DNA of 64,000 nt from Physcomitrium patens (GCF_000002425.4 NC_037258.1:5636052-5700051); one strand, 5' to 3'. Positions 48,938 through 62,590 are shown, numbered from the stretch's first letter. Translations and numbers: made by a program. The notes: generated from the sequence alone by a model not told the origin.

Positions 48938-51900
48938 ACGGACATATATATTTATCAAAATTGTTACTTATATGATTAAGTAGAAGTAGGTAAATATAAA
49001 TTAATTTCATAAAGTCTTTTAGATAAGCTTTCTAGAATCTTGAAAGATGCGGTTGACTTTAAATATGTTTGTAGGTTAGAAATTTTCCAACAAATTAATC
49101 TTGTATTGGTAGCTTGTAGAATAAGTTAACTCTGTGTAGTAGCTTATAGAGCATGCTAACTATACAATGCATACATAGATAACTTATTTTATAAGTTAAG
49201 ATATATAGTTAATAAAGTCAACACATGTTTGAGGCCTTATAGAATATTCCTATACAGCTCCTAGTTAGAGAGTATATATGAAGGCAAGAGTGAAGCCTTC
49301 TTCACTCTTGTCAATACCTTTCTAGTCTTTAGTCTTGTTCTTACACTTTCTAGTCTCTTATTTTTTATAGTAGCTATTTTTAATTCAATATTATATCATC
49401 TTTAAGTGACTTTTTAGTTCCATTGAGTGATACAAGAGTGTATTGAAGATTTTCTTTTTTTGAGATTCATGTCCTTAACAATTTGACAAAAGTACTAATA
49501 TACTGTTTCTGTCTTGTTTTAGAAGTGAGTGGATTATCTCATTTCTATTTTTGTATTTTAAAGATTTCTAACTACCGATCGTTAAACAAAAAATCTTATT
49601 TTCTAACATTCATCTTTTCTTTAAAGAAAGTAAATTATCTCTCTTTGTGAATTTTTTTAATAAAGGTTGTAGATTACCTTCTTCTAATTTAATTTTTTGA
49701 ATTTATTTGAGTTGTTTAGGGATGCTATTCACACTAAAAGTGAGAATAGATTTGTAACTATTACAAATCTTTATGAACTTGTCAATATTCTAAAAATAGA
49801 AATCTCACGTATTTCCAATGTAAATCATGGAAGTACTATGCCTTTGGAAGAAGTTCAAAATCTATAATAAAAAGTTGTGCAGTTGAAGGAAGTAAATAGA
49901 TCGACATTCCAACCAAATCCAAGGAATTTTGCTTTTACAAGTATGATGGGCACAAGGATTAGTATATCTAAGAAGTTTTATGGAACAAAATCAAAATTTT
50001 GAGGATTTTTAAAATAAGTCAAGCTTTATCTAAAGTTGCAACTTTTCTAATATTTTGATGGATTTACTCAAGTTGGATTCATAGGCACACTTCTATCAAA
50101 AAGTGCTCTCTCTTGATTTGTATCTTTAATGAAAAAAGATTTGCAAGTCTTTTATGATTTGAATTCATTCTTAAAAGCGTTTACTGCCACATTCAGAGAA
50201 AGTGATTGAAAAAGAGTAGCAGAGACCAATCTCTTATCTTTATGGCAAGGATCACGATTAGCTACCATATATGCTCCTAAATTCTAAAACATTGCTTGTG
50301 ACATGGACTAGAATGACAAAGCCCTTAATAATCAATTTTGATATAGATTGAAGGATAGTGTCAAAGACTTGTTACTAACAATACCAAAGGTAGAATCTTT
50401 GAAATAATTTATTATTCAAGCCACTACATGTGACAATCAATTATTTGAAAGACATCAAGAACAAAGATATGATTGAAGAGGAACTAATCAAATAATAACG
50501 ACAACTCCTAAATTTTTAGAAACTTATTCTTCAAGGCCAAAAACTATGTAAATTAATATGGTATATTTTAAATCCTTCATACAATAGGAAAAGAGTCAAC
50601 GATGTCAAGAAGATTTATACTTATATTATAGAAAAGCTAAATATATTACTCAATATTTTTTAAAAAAACAATGCAATTATAAAATAAGAAGCACAATTGC
50701 CAAAGAAGACAATGTGTTGAAAAATAAGTTACTCTAGCTATAATAGGAACCATGCGGGTAGAATCATATATAATATCTAATAAAAGTTCTATTCTCTCCT
50801 TAGATTCTTAACCTTGTTTCATAATAGAAGTCTATTTAGGACCAAAAAATCACAAAGTCTTAACCTTGTTGGATTCAAGAGCCTCAACATGTTTTATATA
50901 TGAAGACTTTGTCAAAAAACAAGATATATTCTTAGTTAAAAAAATCAAACTTGTGCATGTAGAAATAATAGATGGATATTCATTGTCTTTTGGAGATGTT
51001 ACACATAAAATTCTTCTTGTAGAAGTAGCAACTGGTGGTCATAATAGTTTAATAATATTTAATATAATTAAATCTCTTTTTAATTCAATTATTTTAGAAT
51101 TATCATGGTTAAAAAGATATAATATTCAAATAAACTAGATTTCTTGTAATCTTGATTTTTTCCATAGTTTAGCCTAAGGTCCTACTAGGCAAGTAGAAAT
51201 CCATAAGTCTAGTACATCCAAATCTTTATTGCTAGATGCAAGAGCTTTCATGCATGTCGCAAATGAAGGGCCATCTTTCGTTATATATGCCACATCTATT
51301 GCTAATAGTTAGAAGATATCAAGTAGTATTCTTAGTTAGTATTAAGATTTCTAGTATATTTTTTAAAAAAAGAATGTAGATATTTTTTTGGAGCATCGTC
51401 CTTATGATTATTCCATTGATCTTCAAGAAAGAACTCAACCACTATTTAGACCAATCTATAGCATATCACAAAATGAGTTAGCTATATTCAAAGAATACAT
51501 TGATGAGAACTTAGCTAAAAAATTTTATATGCCATTCTAAATTTTGAGTCGGAGCTCCTATCTTATTTATGAAGAAAAAAGGTGCATCTTTGTGGATGTG
51601 TTTGGATTATCAAGGACTTAATAAGATCACCATCAAGAATAGATATCCTCCACCTTTGATTTTAAGACTTCTTGAATAACTAAATCAAGCAAAGATCTTT
51701 ACAAAAATAGATCTTCGAAGAGTATATAACTTGGTTTGCATCAAAAAAGGAGATAAATAGAAGACTGCTTTTCAAACTAGGTATCGACATTTTGAATATA
51801 ATCTCATGCCTTTTAGACTCATAAATGTACCAATTGCTTTTCAACATCTAATGAATGATGCCTTTTGTGAATTTCTTGATGATTTTGTCGTCTATTATTT

Positions 51901-53062
51901 AGATGACATTTTAATCTATTCTAAGAATACAAAAGGATATGAAGTTCATATTCATCATGTGTTACAAAAACTAAGAGATGTAGGATTATACATGAAGATA
52001 AAAAAAGTGCCTATTCCACACTATCCAAATTGACTTTTTGAGATACAATATTTCCAATCAAGGCCTTATGATGGATCCAAAGAAGATCCAAACTATCATA
52101 GATTCAAAGATTCCAAGAACGATAAGAGATGTATAATACTTTTTGGGCTTTTTCACTTATTACCAAATCTTTATCAAGAACTTTTTTCAAGTTGCAACTC
52201 CACTTATACATTTGAATTGTAAAGACAAACTTGAGTGGAATAAAGAAGGCAAAGCATCATTTGTTGCTTTAAAGAAAGAATTTATTTTGCACCAATTTTG
52301 TATCGCATTGACTTTTCTAAAGTATTTTTATACAAAGAAATGCATCAAACTTTGCTTTGGATGCAGTATTGTTACAAATGAAAATAGATAATAAACTCCA
52401 TCTAGTAGCTTTCTATTCCAAAAAAATTTTAACAGCCAAAATTAATTATGTGATCCATGACAAAGAACTTCTTACAATTATAGATTCATTTCAAAAATAA
52501 AATTATTATTTAGAAGGCACTTCAAGTCTAGTCACAATATATTTAGATTACAAGAATCTCGAGTATTTCATGTCGACAAGTGTTTTGAATCATTGTCAAG
52601 TCTATTGGAGCATATCTTTATCAAGATTTGATTTCAAGATCACATATTGACCTGAAAAATAATAAGGTTTATGAGATGCTCTTTCTAGATGCTCTTATCT
52701 TGTACTAAAAGAAAAAGACATGACTTTTGATCAATAAAGAGTAATCTTCTTGAAGCCAAAGCATTTTTATCTTCGAGCAATGAAATCAACATTGATTGTT
52801 GATTCGACCTTTATCAAATAAATTCAATCAAGTATGTCCTTTGATCGTCTTGTTCATGATATCAAGAATCTTTCTTCTAAGTCTCATGATGTTTCAAAGT
52901 TTGAGTTCAAGAACAACTTATTCTATTTCAAAGGACAGTTATATGTTCTAAAAAGAGAAGCACGTCTACGTATTTTTCAAGTATGTTACAACTTTCTAAC
53001 AATATGGTATTTTAGATACAACAAGACTTTAGAGCTTATATCTAGAGATTTTTGGTGGCAGC

Positions 53063-53948
53063 TATCGTATTGTAATACAATTATATGGTAAAAATATGAC
53101 TAAAAATAATTTTTTAATTAATACTCTATTAAATTAATTCAATAAGAATTCAAAATATTTTGATAGGTCTTTTATGAAAGTCTCATAGCCTATTTTCTTG
53201 TCTTAATAGCAAGTAGATAAAAGTTAATTAGTATTTTTACCTTCTAGGATATAGAAACTCTTTTATTGCCTTAGAAAGGCCATAAATTGATAAAATCGAA
53301 GTAGAAGAGATAAATGGTTAGTATGGTTGATACTAGGATCAAGTTTAGGGTAGGATTGGGCTAAAAAATCTTTAAGATAGGTTAGATTGATACCCTAGGG
53401 TCGACCATTTGTGAGACATGGTCAAAATCAGACCTTTGATCACTAAATCAACCGCCTAGAGCAAACTAGGGATTCATTTGAAGATTGAAGATTAGAATTT
53501 GAGAGCTAGCTTGAAGTTCTTTTCAAAGGCATATAGATTATTTTTTTAGAATTTTAGGGGACTTAGCAATTATTATTCAAAGTCAAGGTTTATATTGATG
53601 ATTTGGATTTTATATAATATAATTAGAACTAACAATTTTAGCTAGTTTGTGCAATTGGTGTGATATCTATAGTTCAAAATTTGATACTATTTGGATTATT
53701 GAATGTGCTAAGTATATACAAAATTTTGTGATAATCTAATAATATAATTTAGAGATATCTAGTTTTTAGCACAAGAGAGTTTCGAACGTTGGTAGTTTGG
53801 GATTGGATAGGGTTTCTATGATATTTGGAGATCTACTAATCAGATCAAGATGAAATTTGGCATGGTATTGAAGGACTTAAAGATCAAGCTGCACACCAAC
53901 AATTAAATACCTAGTGCATTTTTAAGAAAGACAACATATAATATGATA
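53063..53948 (+). mobile_element. TGTCGT-family element, first of a head-to-tail pair
   Basis: 886 bp, begins TATCGTATTGTAATAC and ends with the decayed family end near 53948. With its partner it interrupts the Gypsy-3 integrase region; the outer flanks are CAGC and CCGC. Non-coding. Its middle differs from the partner apart from shared blocks (AAAGTCAAGGTTT, GATTTGGATTTTAT). Confidence 0.6.
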
Positions 53949-53952
53949 CTAC

Positions 53953-55426
53953 TGTCGTCTTGTAATACAACTATATGATGAAAGATGATAATATGGATCT
54001 TATTATAGAAGAGCCAAGTTAAAAGAAAAGGTAGAAAAATATGGATAAAAGATAGGAAGGTAGTAAAATTTTTAATAGTAATGCTGCCTTTTTAGAAAAA
54101 TAGCTTCTACTTACTTTGTAGGGCCAAAAATAAAGTAAAATAAGATAGATTGAAAAAATAAATGATATAGACATCTTTAGGAAGAAGTTAAGAGTAAATT
54201 CTAGTAAAAATTACTTAAAAAAAACTAGATGTTGATACCCGGAGAGGGCCGGTTATGAACTAGGATCGAAATCAGACCCTGAGGCACAAAATCAAGTCTC
54301 GACGACGACTCCGGGACTCTTTGGCAGATCAGAGAGTGGGATTTGATAGAAGATTGGATAGGATTTTTATAGGCATTAATTTTGGATGATTTAGAGTTGA
54401 TATGACTTTGTAAGAGCTTTCCAAAGTCAAGGTTTGTTTCGGATGACTTGGGTTTTATGAAATAAAATAGGATTTACGTTTTGGGTGATTTTAAGAGTTT
54501 TGTAATAGATCTACGGATGAAATTTTATGGATTTATGGTTATGTTTAATATTTTTCATGAATTTGAGCTCGATCTAATGGTTGAATTGAGAGATATTGAG
54601 GTTTAAGTGGATCAAGGTCTCAAAAAGTAGAATTTTAGGTCCAGTGGGGATTTTTAAGATTTCTTGCAATCTACTAGTTGGATTGGAATGAAACTTATGT
54701 GAGAAGATATAAGACTTATTTTTCTATGTGCATGGAAATTTTGAGATCAATCGAACAGTGGAAAAGAGAGATATTGGCTCTAGAAGATTGGCATCAAGAT
54801 TAGAGAAGGAGGCTGGCCAATATCCAAGCTCATTTTTGAGGTTATGGTCAATTTGGTAACTCCGATCCTTTTTAATTTTTTTGTGCTTATTTTTAACTTA
54901 TTTTTTTAGAATTGTATAAATTTTGAGTTAAGATCAATGGTTTATTCATTAGTTATTGAGGTTTAACTATGTTGTAGGAATTACTAGGATTTGGTTAGGG
55001 TTTGATTTAGGGTTTAGGGTTTGGTTAGGATTTGGTTTAGGATTTGATTGGAATTTGGTTTAAGGTTTGTTTAGGGTTTGATTTAGGATTTAGGATTTTA
55101 TTAAGATTTAAGATTCAATTAATTTTGGCCTAAAGTCTAAATGAAGTTCAATAGGATTTTAACTAGAATTAAATTAAGATTGAATTGAGATGTATTTGAG
55201 TGATATTTGTGATCCTTTTAATATTTTTTTAAAAATTCTTATTATTTTTTTGAAATTTCTTTGAAGTTTTTTTGAATTTGATTAAGCTTACTTAGCATTA
55301 TTATGGTCTAATTAGAGCATTATTAGTATTCTATTAGAATTAAGATTTTGTTATTGCAATTTCCATTCTTCCTTCTATAGCCAAGTGCCCGGAGCATTCT
55401 CAAGTAAGACTTCACATATTACGACA
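53953..55426 (+). mobile_element. TGTCGT-family element, second of a head-to-tail pair
   Basis: 1474 bp from TGTCGTCTTGTAATACAA to TTCACATATTACGACA, separated from the first copy by only four bases (CTAC). Contains a GGTTTAGGGTTTGG-like degenerate repeat at 54970-55110. No open frame. Either a second insertion beside the first or a relic of one element with two LTR-like ends. Confidence 0.65.
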
Positions 55427-56715
55427 CCGCAAATGTAGAAGGCTGTAAAAGACTTTATCTACTCATGTGATATTTATTTAAGATCAAAAACTCCTTTTCA
55501 TTGATCCTATGGACTTCTCCAACCATTGCCTATATATAAACAACCATGATTTTTCATTTCTATGGATTTTATTGTAAATCTTTCAAATTCAAATTTATAT
55601 GATTCTCTATTGGTAGTTATAGATGGCTTCACTAAAATGGCATATTTTGTATCATGTACAAAATCTATTTCAAGTGAAGAAACAATCAAGCTTTTCATTG
55701 ATAATATCTATTGTTATCATAGATTGCCAAAGGATATTATATTAGATAGGAGGACTTAATTTGTATCAAGATTCTAGAGAATCCTATTCAAGATTTTAAA
55801 GATAGATATAAAGCTCTCTTTGACTTTTCATTCTTAAATTAATAGATAAACGAAATAGATGAATCAAGTTTTGGAATAGTATTTGTGGTATACCATCAAT
55901 TATCATCAAGATGATTAAACAACTCTTTTGCCATTGGTAGAGTTTGCATATAATAATTTGGTACATTCTTCTACTCAACAAATACTTTTCTTTGTGAATT
56001 ATGGTTATCATCCATGACTTGATACTTTTGATTTTTTCAAAGATGATAATCTTACAACAAAAGATTTAGTAAATTATTTGTCAAAACTATATGCAACAAT
56101 GAAGACACAATTAAAAAAAGCTTTAGAATGACAAAAGACCAATACAAATACCTATCACAAGGAATAACCACAATTCAATGTGAGTGACAAGATATGATTA
56201 CTTTGTCTCAATATTAAGACTACTCGTCCTTATAATAAGTTGGATTATCGTAGGTTGAATCCTTTTCCTATTTGTAAATAAGTCAATCTTATTGCTTATC
56301 AATTACATCTACCGGAGTCTATGAAGATCCACCCTATATTTCACATGTCTCTTCTTGAACCATATAAGATAGTAAATATCTCGAGAAGAAGACAAATGCC
56401 ACCTCCTCTTATAGAAGTGAATAATAATCAAGAATTCAAGGTGGAAGAAGTTTTAAATTTAAGGCGGCACCAAAATAGATTAAAATATCTTGTTCATTTG
56501 CATGGATATGATATTATTGAATGCACATGAGAGCCAAATTTAAAAAATCTTGGAAATGCACCAAAGAGAGTTCAAGCTTTTCATCGACGACATCTATCAA
56601 AATTAAGATATAAAATAGTAAATCTTTGCTATAAAAAAAATAAGATCAAAGGAAGATAACATTCTACCTTCTATTTTTTTTTGTAGCTTTTGTATATTTG
56701 TGATGCTAAAAAGAT

Positions 56716-57136
56716 GGAGAATCAACAACCAATAGATTCAACTCAAGAGCTTTCATTTTTGGACTTACCAGATAAGATATTATGATTGTCATAACCTTTA
56801 AGATAATGAAATTGAAATGAAGATCCTCAAGAATAACATGTCCTTCTTCAAATAAATGGCGAGATACAATGTGTTTGATATCATGAACTTGGAAGAGACT
56901 CTCAATATTTGGTGATTTTATTAGAAGTAGAAACAACTCTTGACAGTGTTCTGAATATTTTATTTGAAAGAACTTATGAAGGCCTCAGCAATTATCAAAT
57001 AATAGGGTGGTCTTTTCATCCTAGTATAAGCCATTATCAATGGATGAGAGGACTTATCAACCATATTCAAAGAGAACAAAGATCAAAGTATGTGAGAAAT
57101 ATAATTTGTCGGATCTTAGATTTCTTCAATATATGA
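56716..57136 (+). other. Gypsy-3 copy of the extra 3' frame (ORF3)
   Basis: Begins with MENQQ at 56716 and keeps the core SHYQWMRGLINHIQREQRSK near its end, just upstream of the purine tract. Fossil copy. Confidence 0.55.
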
Positions 57137-57175
57137 AAACCGCTCCTTATAGAACTTGTTCTTAGAAAGGGGAGG

Positions 57176-57714
57176 TAACTTAAACATACATATGTATTTT
57201 ATTAAGTATCTATATGATTAAGTAGGAGTAAATAAAAATAAATAAAAATAGATTAATTTTATAAGATCTTTTAAAAAAGCTTTATACAAGCTTCATAGAC
57301 ACTGTTTTGATTTTACATATATTTGTAGTTGATTGGTAGGTTAGAAATTTGGTCAAAAACTTAACCACGTATTGGTAGTTTGTGGAACAAGCTAATATGT
57401 TGCACATGCATAGAAAACTTAATTTGCAAGTTAAGATACCTATCTTACAAAGTCAACATGTTTTGGAGGTCCTATAGGACATCGCTATATAACTCCTAAT
57501 TAAGAGTATATATGGAGGTAAGAGTGAAGCCTTCTTCACTCTTGTCAATGCCTTTCTAGTTCTTAGTCTTATTTTAAGACTTTCTAGTCTTTTTGTTTTT
57601 GACAATAGATATTCTAGTTCAATATTATATCATCTTTGAATGACTTTCTAGTTCCATTCAGTGATACATAAGTGCATTAAAGATTTTTTTTCTTTGAGAT
57701 TCATGTCATTGACA
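57176..57714 (+). repeat. Gypsy-3 3' LTR
   Basis: 539 bp following the purine tract and ending CATTGACA. Aligns with the left LTR. Confidence 0.8.
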
Positions 57715-58109
57715 AGTAATCATTTTAGTGGTTGGAGGTTTGATTTCAAGTTTGTTCCACAAATGGTCAACCCTTGGATATCTATCTAATCTATCCTAAG
57801 AATTTTTTAGTCCAATCCTACACTCAACTTAATCTTAGTATCAATCATGTTAATTATTTATCTCTTTTAATTTGATTTTACCAATTTATGGCCTTTTTGA
57901 GGTAGTAAAAGAGTTTTTTATAACCTAAAAGATAAAATTATTAACCAACCTTTAATCTACTAGCTATTAAGATAAAAAATAAACAAAGAGGCTTTTATTA
58001 AAGCCATGTTTATATATCTTGAATTATTATTGAACCAAGATGATTAAATATTAATTAGAAATTCGATTTTGATTACATTTTCACCATATATTTGTATTAT
58101 AATATGACA
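57715..58109 (-). mobile_element. Fragment of a TGTCGT-family element (reverse)
   Basis: The reverse complement begins TGTCATATTATAATAC at 58109 and follows the 53063 subtype (GGTTGATACTA, then a GACCATTTGTGG stretch) until it stops at the Gypsy-3 edge. Truncated there, so Gypsy-3 probably landed in it or a deletion followed. Confidence 0.5.
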
Positions 58110-60359
58110 TCCATTCTCTCTAATCGTGCACATCCTCCAATATGTGCCAAATGAACCATATGTCATAATTAGCATCACACTATTTTTTAAATTTTTACAT
58201 CAATTCCTTCATTACTATTTTCACCATTTATTTCAATATAATTATCTTCTTCAAAAATATTGATATTTTCAGCATGATTGTTCACACTGATTTTTCTATC
58301 TTATCTTTTAAAAATCTTTACTTGCTTTCTAGCAATAGGTATCTTTAATCTTGTAGCATCAAACTTCTTCAATGAATATGTGGCATTATTATGGATTATT
58401 AATACAACATATGTTCCAAATTATTGTTTTAAAAACTTCTATAAAGTATCATATTAGTAATCCAAATTATTGTCATAAATAAGTATTTAATCACCTCCTT
58501 TAATTGTTCTAGGCCTCAATCAATGTTGTTTATAAAATTAAGTCTTGTTTTCTAGCCTAACCTTTTATAATCTTCTCAATGTCAGCTCCACATCTTCTAA
58601 TCTTTGCTCAAGTTGTCAAATTCTAATAGCCCATAACTCTTCTCTTGTCAATCCATCTTCTAAAGGTAGTATATTTCAAGTTGGCACATGTTCTTTAATC
58701 AGCATAATAGATTTTTGACTTGATATGAGTTCTACTAGCATATATTTTTTCATTGAAGCATATATTATTTGATTAGCCTATGATGCATAAAATAGAAGTT
58801 TAGGCTATTCCTCTACTCTTCTTTTGTAAGCTTTAACTAAGGCTTTTATAATTGGTGGATGTCCACATTATTTTCTTTGCATTTCTTTATAGATTATAAG
58901 CAGTAGTCAATGATAATTTAATTTTGTATTTCTTAAAGAAATCACAAGCTTCATGTGCATTCAATTCTTTACAATTTGTAGAAAACTTTCAGACATATTC
59001 ATAGCAACAAATAACATTTTAAAGCAAAAACCTATAAATTTCTTCTATAGACTTTGTTCTTAGTGCCTTGCATTCTACTTGGTTTGATAAATCTTCACAA
59101 GCTAAAATTAAATATCTCATTTATCATAGTCCTATCAATATAATAATAAAATCTATAATCCATTTAAAATGAATAATCAAAAGATAAAATAGATATAACC
59201 ATTTTTATGTCATATATTTGAATACATTTGATAAATTACAAAAAATTCTATAAACAAAGCTACATCTTAATGTATATTCTTCTACCAATATCATTCTTTT
59301 AATTCAGCAAAAGTAGTCCAAATTTCTTTATGCTCCACCTACATACTATCATGAAACTCCTTAAGTAGTTTCTGTTGATCTTCCTTGGTACTTACTACTT
59401 GTTGTAGCATTCCAATATTTATTTTTGGTCTCTTTCAAAGAAATCTTCTTTATGATATAAACTTGTATGCATTTTTTTTTTTAATTTGTTTAAGTTTTTT
59501 ATTTGATCAATTAGCATGTTTGGTTAATGTACTCAAATAATGTCTAATATCTAATAATTCTACTTCATAATTTTCTTCATGAAATGGCTTATCTTTTTTA
59601 TTTAATTATGAAACCAAATAAAATTTTATATCCACATTATCATTATCTTCAATCATTTCATCTTTTCCATCATATTTTTTTCAAGATAACATATTTACTA
59701 CTACATTATCTTTTTTTACAATATTCCTAAACTCTAAATTTAATGACTCAATATAAGCAATCCATCTCAATATTGTAATATCCGATATTGTACAATTAGT
59801 ATTCATTTCAAATAAAGGCAAATAATCTATTTTAATTACTATCATTGTATTTATAAAAAAATATTTTTTAGCTTTCAAAGCTAAAATAACTCTCCATTAT
59901 TCTCTTTTTACTTATAAATATGTATATTGGAAAATACTTAAATCCTCAGTTCCAAATTATACTATAAATTTGTATCCATTCAAATCACCTTGACCTACAA
60001 TCCATCCAATGGCAATCAAAATAGTATCCATTATAAGAATCATTGGTCTATTATACATATAATTAATTTTTTTCAATACTAGAGATAATATCAATAATTT
60101 CTTTAATCTTTGTATTGCTTTAATATATTTTTTTCAATTTAAACCAATAATTCTTGCATAACAATTTATACAATGAATCCACTATGTGAGCATAGTGAGG
60201 AATTCAAATATAATAAAATATACATATATCTAAAAACTTATTCATCTTTGTTAAAGAACTTCAATCCTCTTTTATTCTCTCAATTGCATCAACCTTGGTT
60301 TGATTTAGTTATTTTTTATAAAATCTACATAAATATCTAACAATTACAACTACTTTTAT
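58110..60359 (-). mobile_element. Old Gypsy pol relic of a different lineage
   Basis: On the minus strand, 59878-59681 reads as the end of a Ty3/Gypsy RNase H domain (DYLPLFEM, then ILRWIAYIESLNLEFRNI, then DNVVVNMLS). An IAIGWIVGQGDLNGY block lies upstream at ~60030-59990, with weaker integrase-like sequence down to ~58200. The wording differs from Gypsy-1 to -4, which have LETDASDFALGAVLSQ here, so it is another lineage. Heavily decayed with many breaks. Gypsy-4 sits in its upstream part. Confidence 0.55.
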
Positions 60360-62121
60360 TGTCAAGGACAAGAACTTGATAAAAAAAAATAAATAAGTAA
60401 AAAAAATTTCAAAGAAAGATGACAAAATAAAAATAACTCAATATGTATATTAAGAAAGAAATTGAAATGGCTATTGCCAAAAGACAAGAAAATTAATGAC
60501 CCTTGAAACTAGACTAGAAGCAAGAAAGGAGTTGACAAGAGTGAAGAGGTCTTCACTCTTATCTCTATATATACTATTTAACTAGGAGCTACGTTGTCGT
60601 ATTACGTGCTTTCCTGCTCGAGAACGTGCCGGGCGTCTGGCTGTAGAAGGTGGTATAGAGATTTACCAATATTCAAGCAGTTTATCGGTTTTTGACTGTT
60701 GGAATATAAACAACTGCAAGAATACACTATAAATCTATACGGATGCCCTTCGACTGCTTGTCGAAGTCCTTTTTGCCCCAGCCGGTAGGTCTCTAGACGT
60801 TACAGAGAACCCCAAACAATCCAAACTCCTAATCTTTAATACCGCTTTTTACTCACGATCTTGTATCCACTGACTGTCTTGTTAGATTAATCCAATAAAT
60901 TTCATTCACTCCGCATACTCAATCCTATAGACACCCTTTTAACTCTTCATTACAGACGTAACTCGATTTCACAAAACAGTCAAGAGTAATCAAACCCACT
61001 TCATTAAAAATCCCGATTCACCATTACAACACTGACTTCAGCAAGAATTGCCTCAGTCTTCCCAAAACCCTATAAAGAAAAAAAACCCAATTCTCTGTCT
61101 TTTTTTCCCGCCCGAAGCATGAAGCTAGCTCTCCGATTCTTCAAAAAACTCCCCAAAACTTATTCTCTCCCCCTTTCATTTCTTAACCTTAATTCTAAAT
61201 TTCTTCAATCTTCCGTCTTGGATCCGGAATTGGCTCCCACCGTTAGAGCTTGGATCCAAAATTGGCTCTCGCCGTCAGAGATTTCTCCTCTGTTTTTACC
61301 TTTAAGAGATCCTTTTACCAAAAACAACGTTCCTTGAAACGGCACAGAGAACAGGACAGCCTGAAACAGAATCGAAACCCCGTAATCAGGACCACATTGA
61401 GTCGCCCGACCAATTCAGGTCTCATATTAGCTAAGAGTCCAGTAGTAAGAGCCGGATGTTCCCAAAATTAGACTACATTGGATTGCCCGACCAATTCAGG
61501 TCTCATATTGGGTAAGAGGACCCGGATTGGATTCTTGAAATTGGATCCAATTGGCTCTTCGAACCAGGCTCATCCGTCGTGTGCATTGGTCCTTTCCCTT
61601 CCTATTGACTCTCGTTATTGGAATCGAACGGAGCATTTCAGTATGCCCCGGCTGACTGTAATGGGGTGACTGAACCTGGCCACTCAGTATTTGCACTGGA
61701 GTTGGTCGTTGCTCCCAATATTCGAGGTAACTGAACATTAATAAAAGTCCCCTTTCTTTATATTTTCACGGTATACTCATGTTACAACACGACAACATGG
61801 CAATGTTCTATAGGACCTCCAATATGTGTTGACTTTGTAAGACACATGCCTTGACTTATAAGGCAAGTTTTTCTACGTGTGGGCCATATAGTTAGCTTGG
61901 TTTCCAAGCTAACAACATGTGTGGGACATGGCCAACTTGTTGACCACGTTTTTAATCCAAAAAATCAATTAAAGACACCTATAAAATCAAAGAAGTGTCT
62001 TTAAAGTTTTTAGGAAGCTTTTACAGTAAATATTATAGAATCAACTTATTTTTACCTATTTTTACTTACTTCTATCTATTTATATATGTAATTATTGACT
62101 TACATGCGTATGTCCATGTCA
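60360..62121 (-). repeat. Gypsy-4 3' LTR, interrupted
   Basis: Plus-strand ends TGTCAAGGACAAG and GTCCATGTCA. About 558 bp of its own sequence once the insert at 60595-61794 and its 4-bp repeat are set aside. Similar to the Gypsy-3 LTR (shared GAGTGAAG.CTTCTTCACTCTTGTCAA hairpin-like stretch). Confidence 0.75.
60595..61794 (-). mobile_element. TGTCGT-family LTR-like element, young GC-rich copy (reverse)
   Basis: 1200 bp, reading TGTCGTATTACGTGCTTTCC at its left and GTTACAACACGACA at its right on the plus strand; it is the reverse complement of the 47490-48937 type. Flanked by near-identical 4-bp repeats (ACGT before, ACAT after). Open frames at 61119, 61250 and 61478 derive from the tandem units and are not taken as genes. 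Confidence 0.75.
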
Positions 62122-62159
62122 TTATCTCCTCTTCTAAGAAGAAGTTCTATGATGAGCGG

Positions 62160-62590
62160 TCATTATATATTGAGAAAATCTATGATGTGACAAATTATAT
62201 TTGCTACATACTTTGATCTTTGTTCTCTTCGAAGATGATTGATAGGGCCTCTCAACCATCAATAGTGTCCTATATCAAGGTAGAAAGACCACCCAGTTAT
62301 TTGATCGTTGTTGAGGCCTTTATAACTTCCTTCAAATATAACATTTGGAACATCATCATGAGTTGTTTCTACCTCTAATAAAATCACCAAACATTGAGAG
62401 TCTCTTCCAAGGTCATGATACCAAACGTGTTGTATCTCACCATCTATTCGAAGAAGAACATGTCATTCTTGAAGATCTTCATCTCGATTGCATTGTCTTG
62501 AAGGTTGTGACAATCGTAATATCTCATCCAGCATGTCAGTAAACAAAGGCTCTTGAGTTGAATTTGCTGATTGTTGATTCTCCATGTCCT
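62160..62590 (-). other. Gypsy-4 copy of the extra 3' frame (ORF3)
   Basis: Minus strand starts with the same MENQQ beginning as in Gypsy-3 and keeps an INHLRREQRSKYV core, ending shortly before the purine tract. Fossil copy. Confidence 0.5.

Larger units (their letters stand above)
47482..49480 (+). repeat. Gypsy-3 5' LTR, interrupted
   Basis: Begins TGTCACGG at 47482, is interrupted eight bases in by the element at 47490-48937, resumes at 48942, and ends CCTTAACA at 49480. Its resumed part aligns with 57190-57714. Confidence 0.75.
47482..57714 (+). mobile_element. Gypsy-3: old chromovirus LTR retrotransposon, broken, with nested insertions
   Basis: Left LTR 47482-49480 (about 547 bp of its own plus an inserted TGTCGT element) and right LTR 57176-57714 (539 bp). 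The right LTR is preceded by a purine tract (AGAAAGGGGAGG). Gag traces lie at about 49730-50700, protease at ~50866-51138 (LDSRASTCFIYEDF), reverse transcriptase at ~51420-52060 (YYLDDILIYSK) and RNase H at ~52190-52740. Two TGTCGT elements follow (53063-55426), then the integrase core at ~55500-56100, a chromodomain at ~56440-56560 and the extra frame at 56716-57136. Very AT-rich with many breaks; the LTRs differ substantially, so it is old. I found no matching target repeats at its ends. Confidence 0.85.

Noticed and set aside
54990-55110. TTTAGGG-like telomere repeats
   Set aside because: The units are irregular GGTTTAGG/GATTTGG variants that belong to the degenerate repeat of the TGTCGT element; there is no regular telomeric array.
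61119-61669. Three plus-strand open frames of 63-73 codons
   Set aside because: They fall in the TGTCGT element and derive from its tandem units; the same peptide pieces recur on the minus strand of the copy at 47.6-48.2 kb, but without any protein family match.
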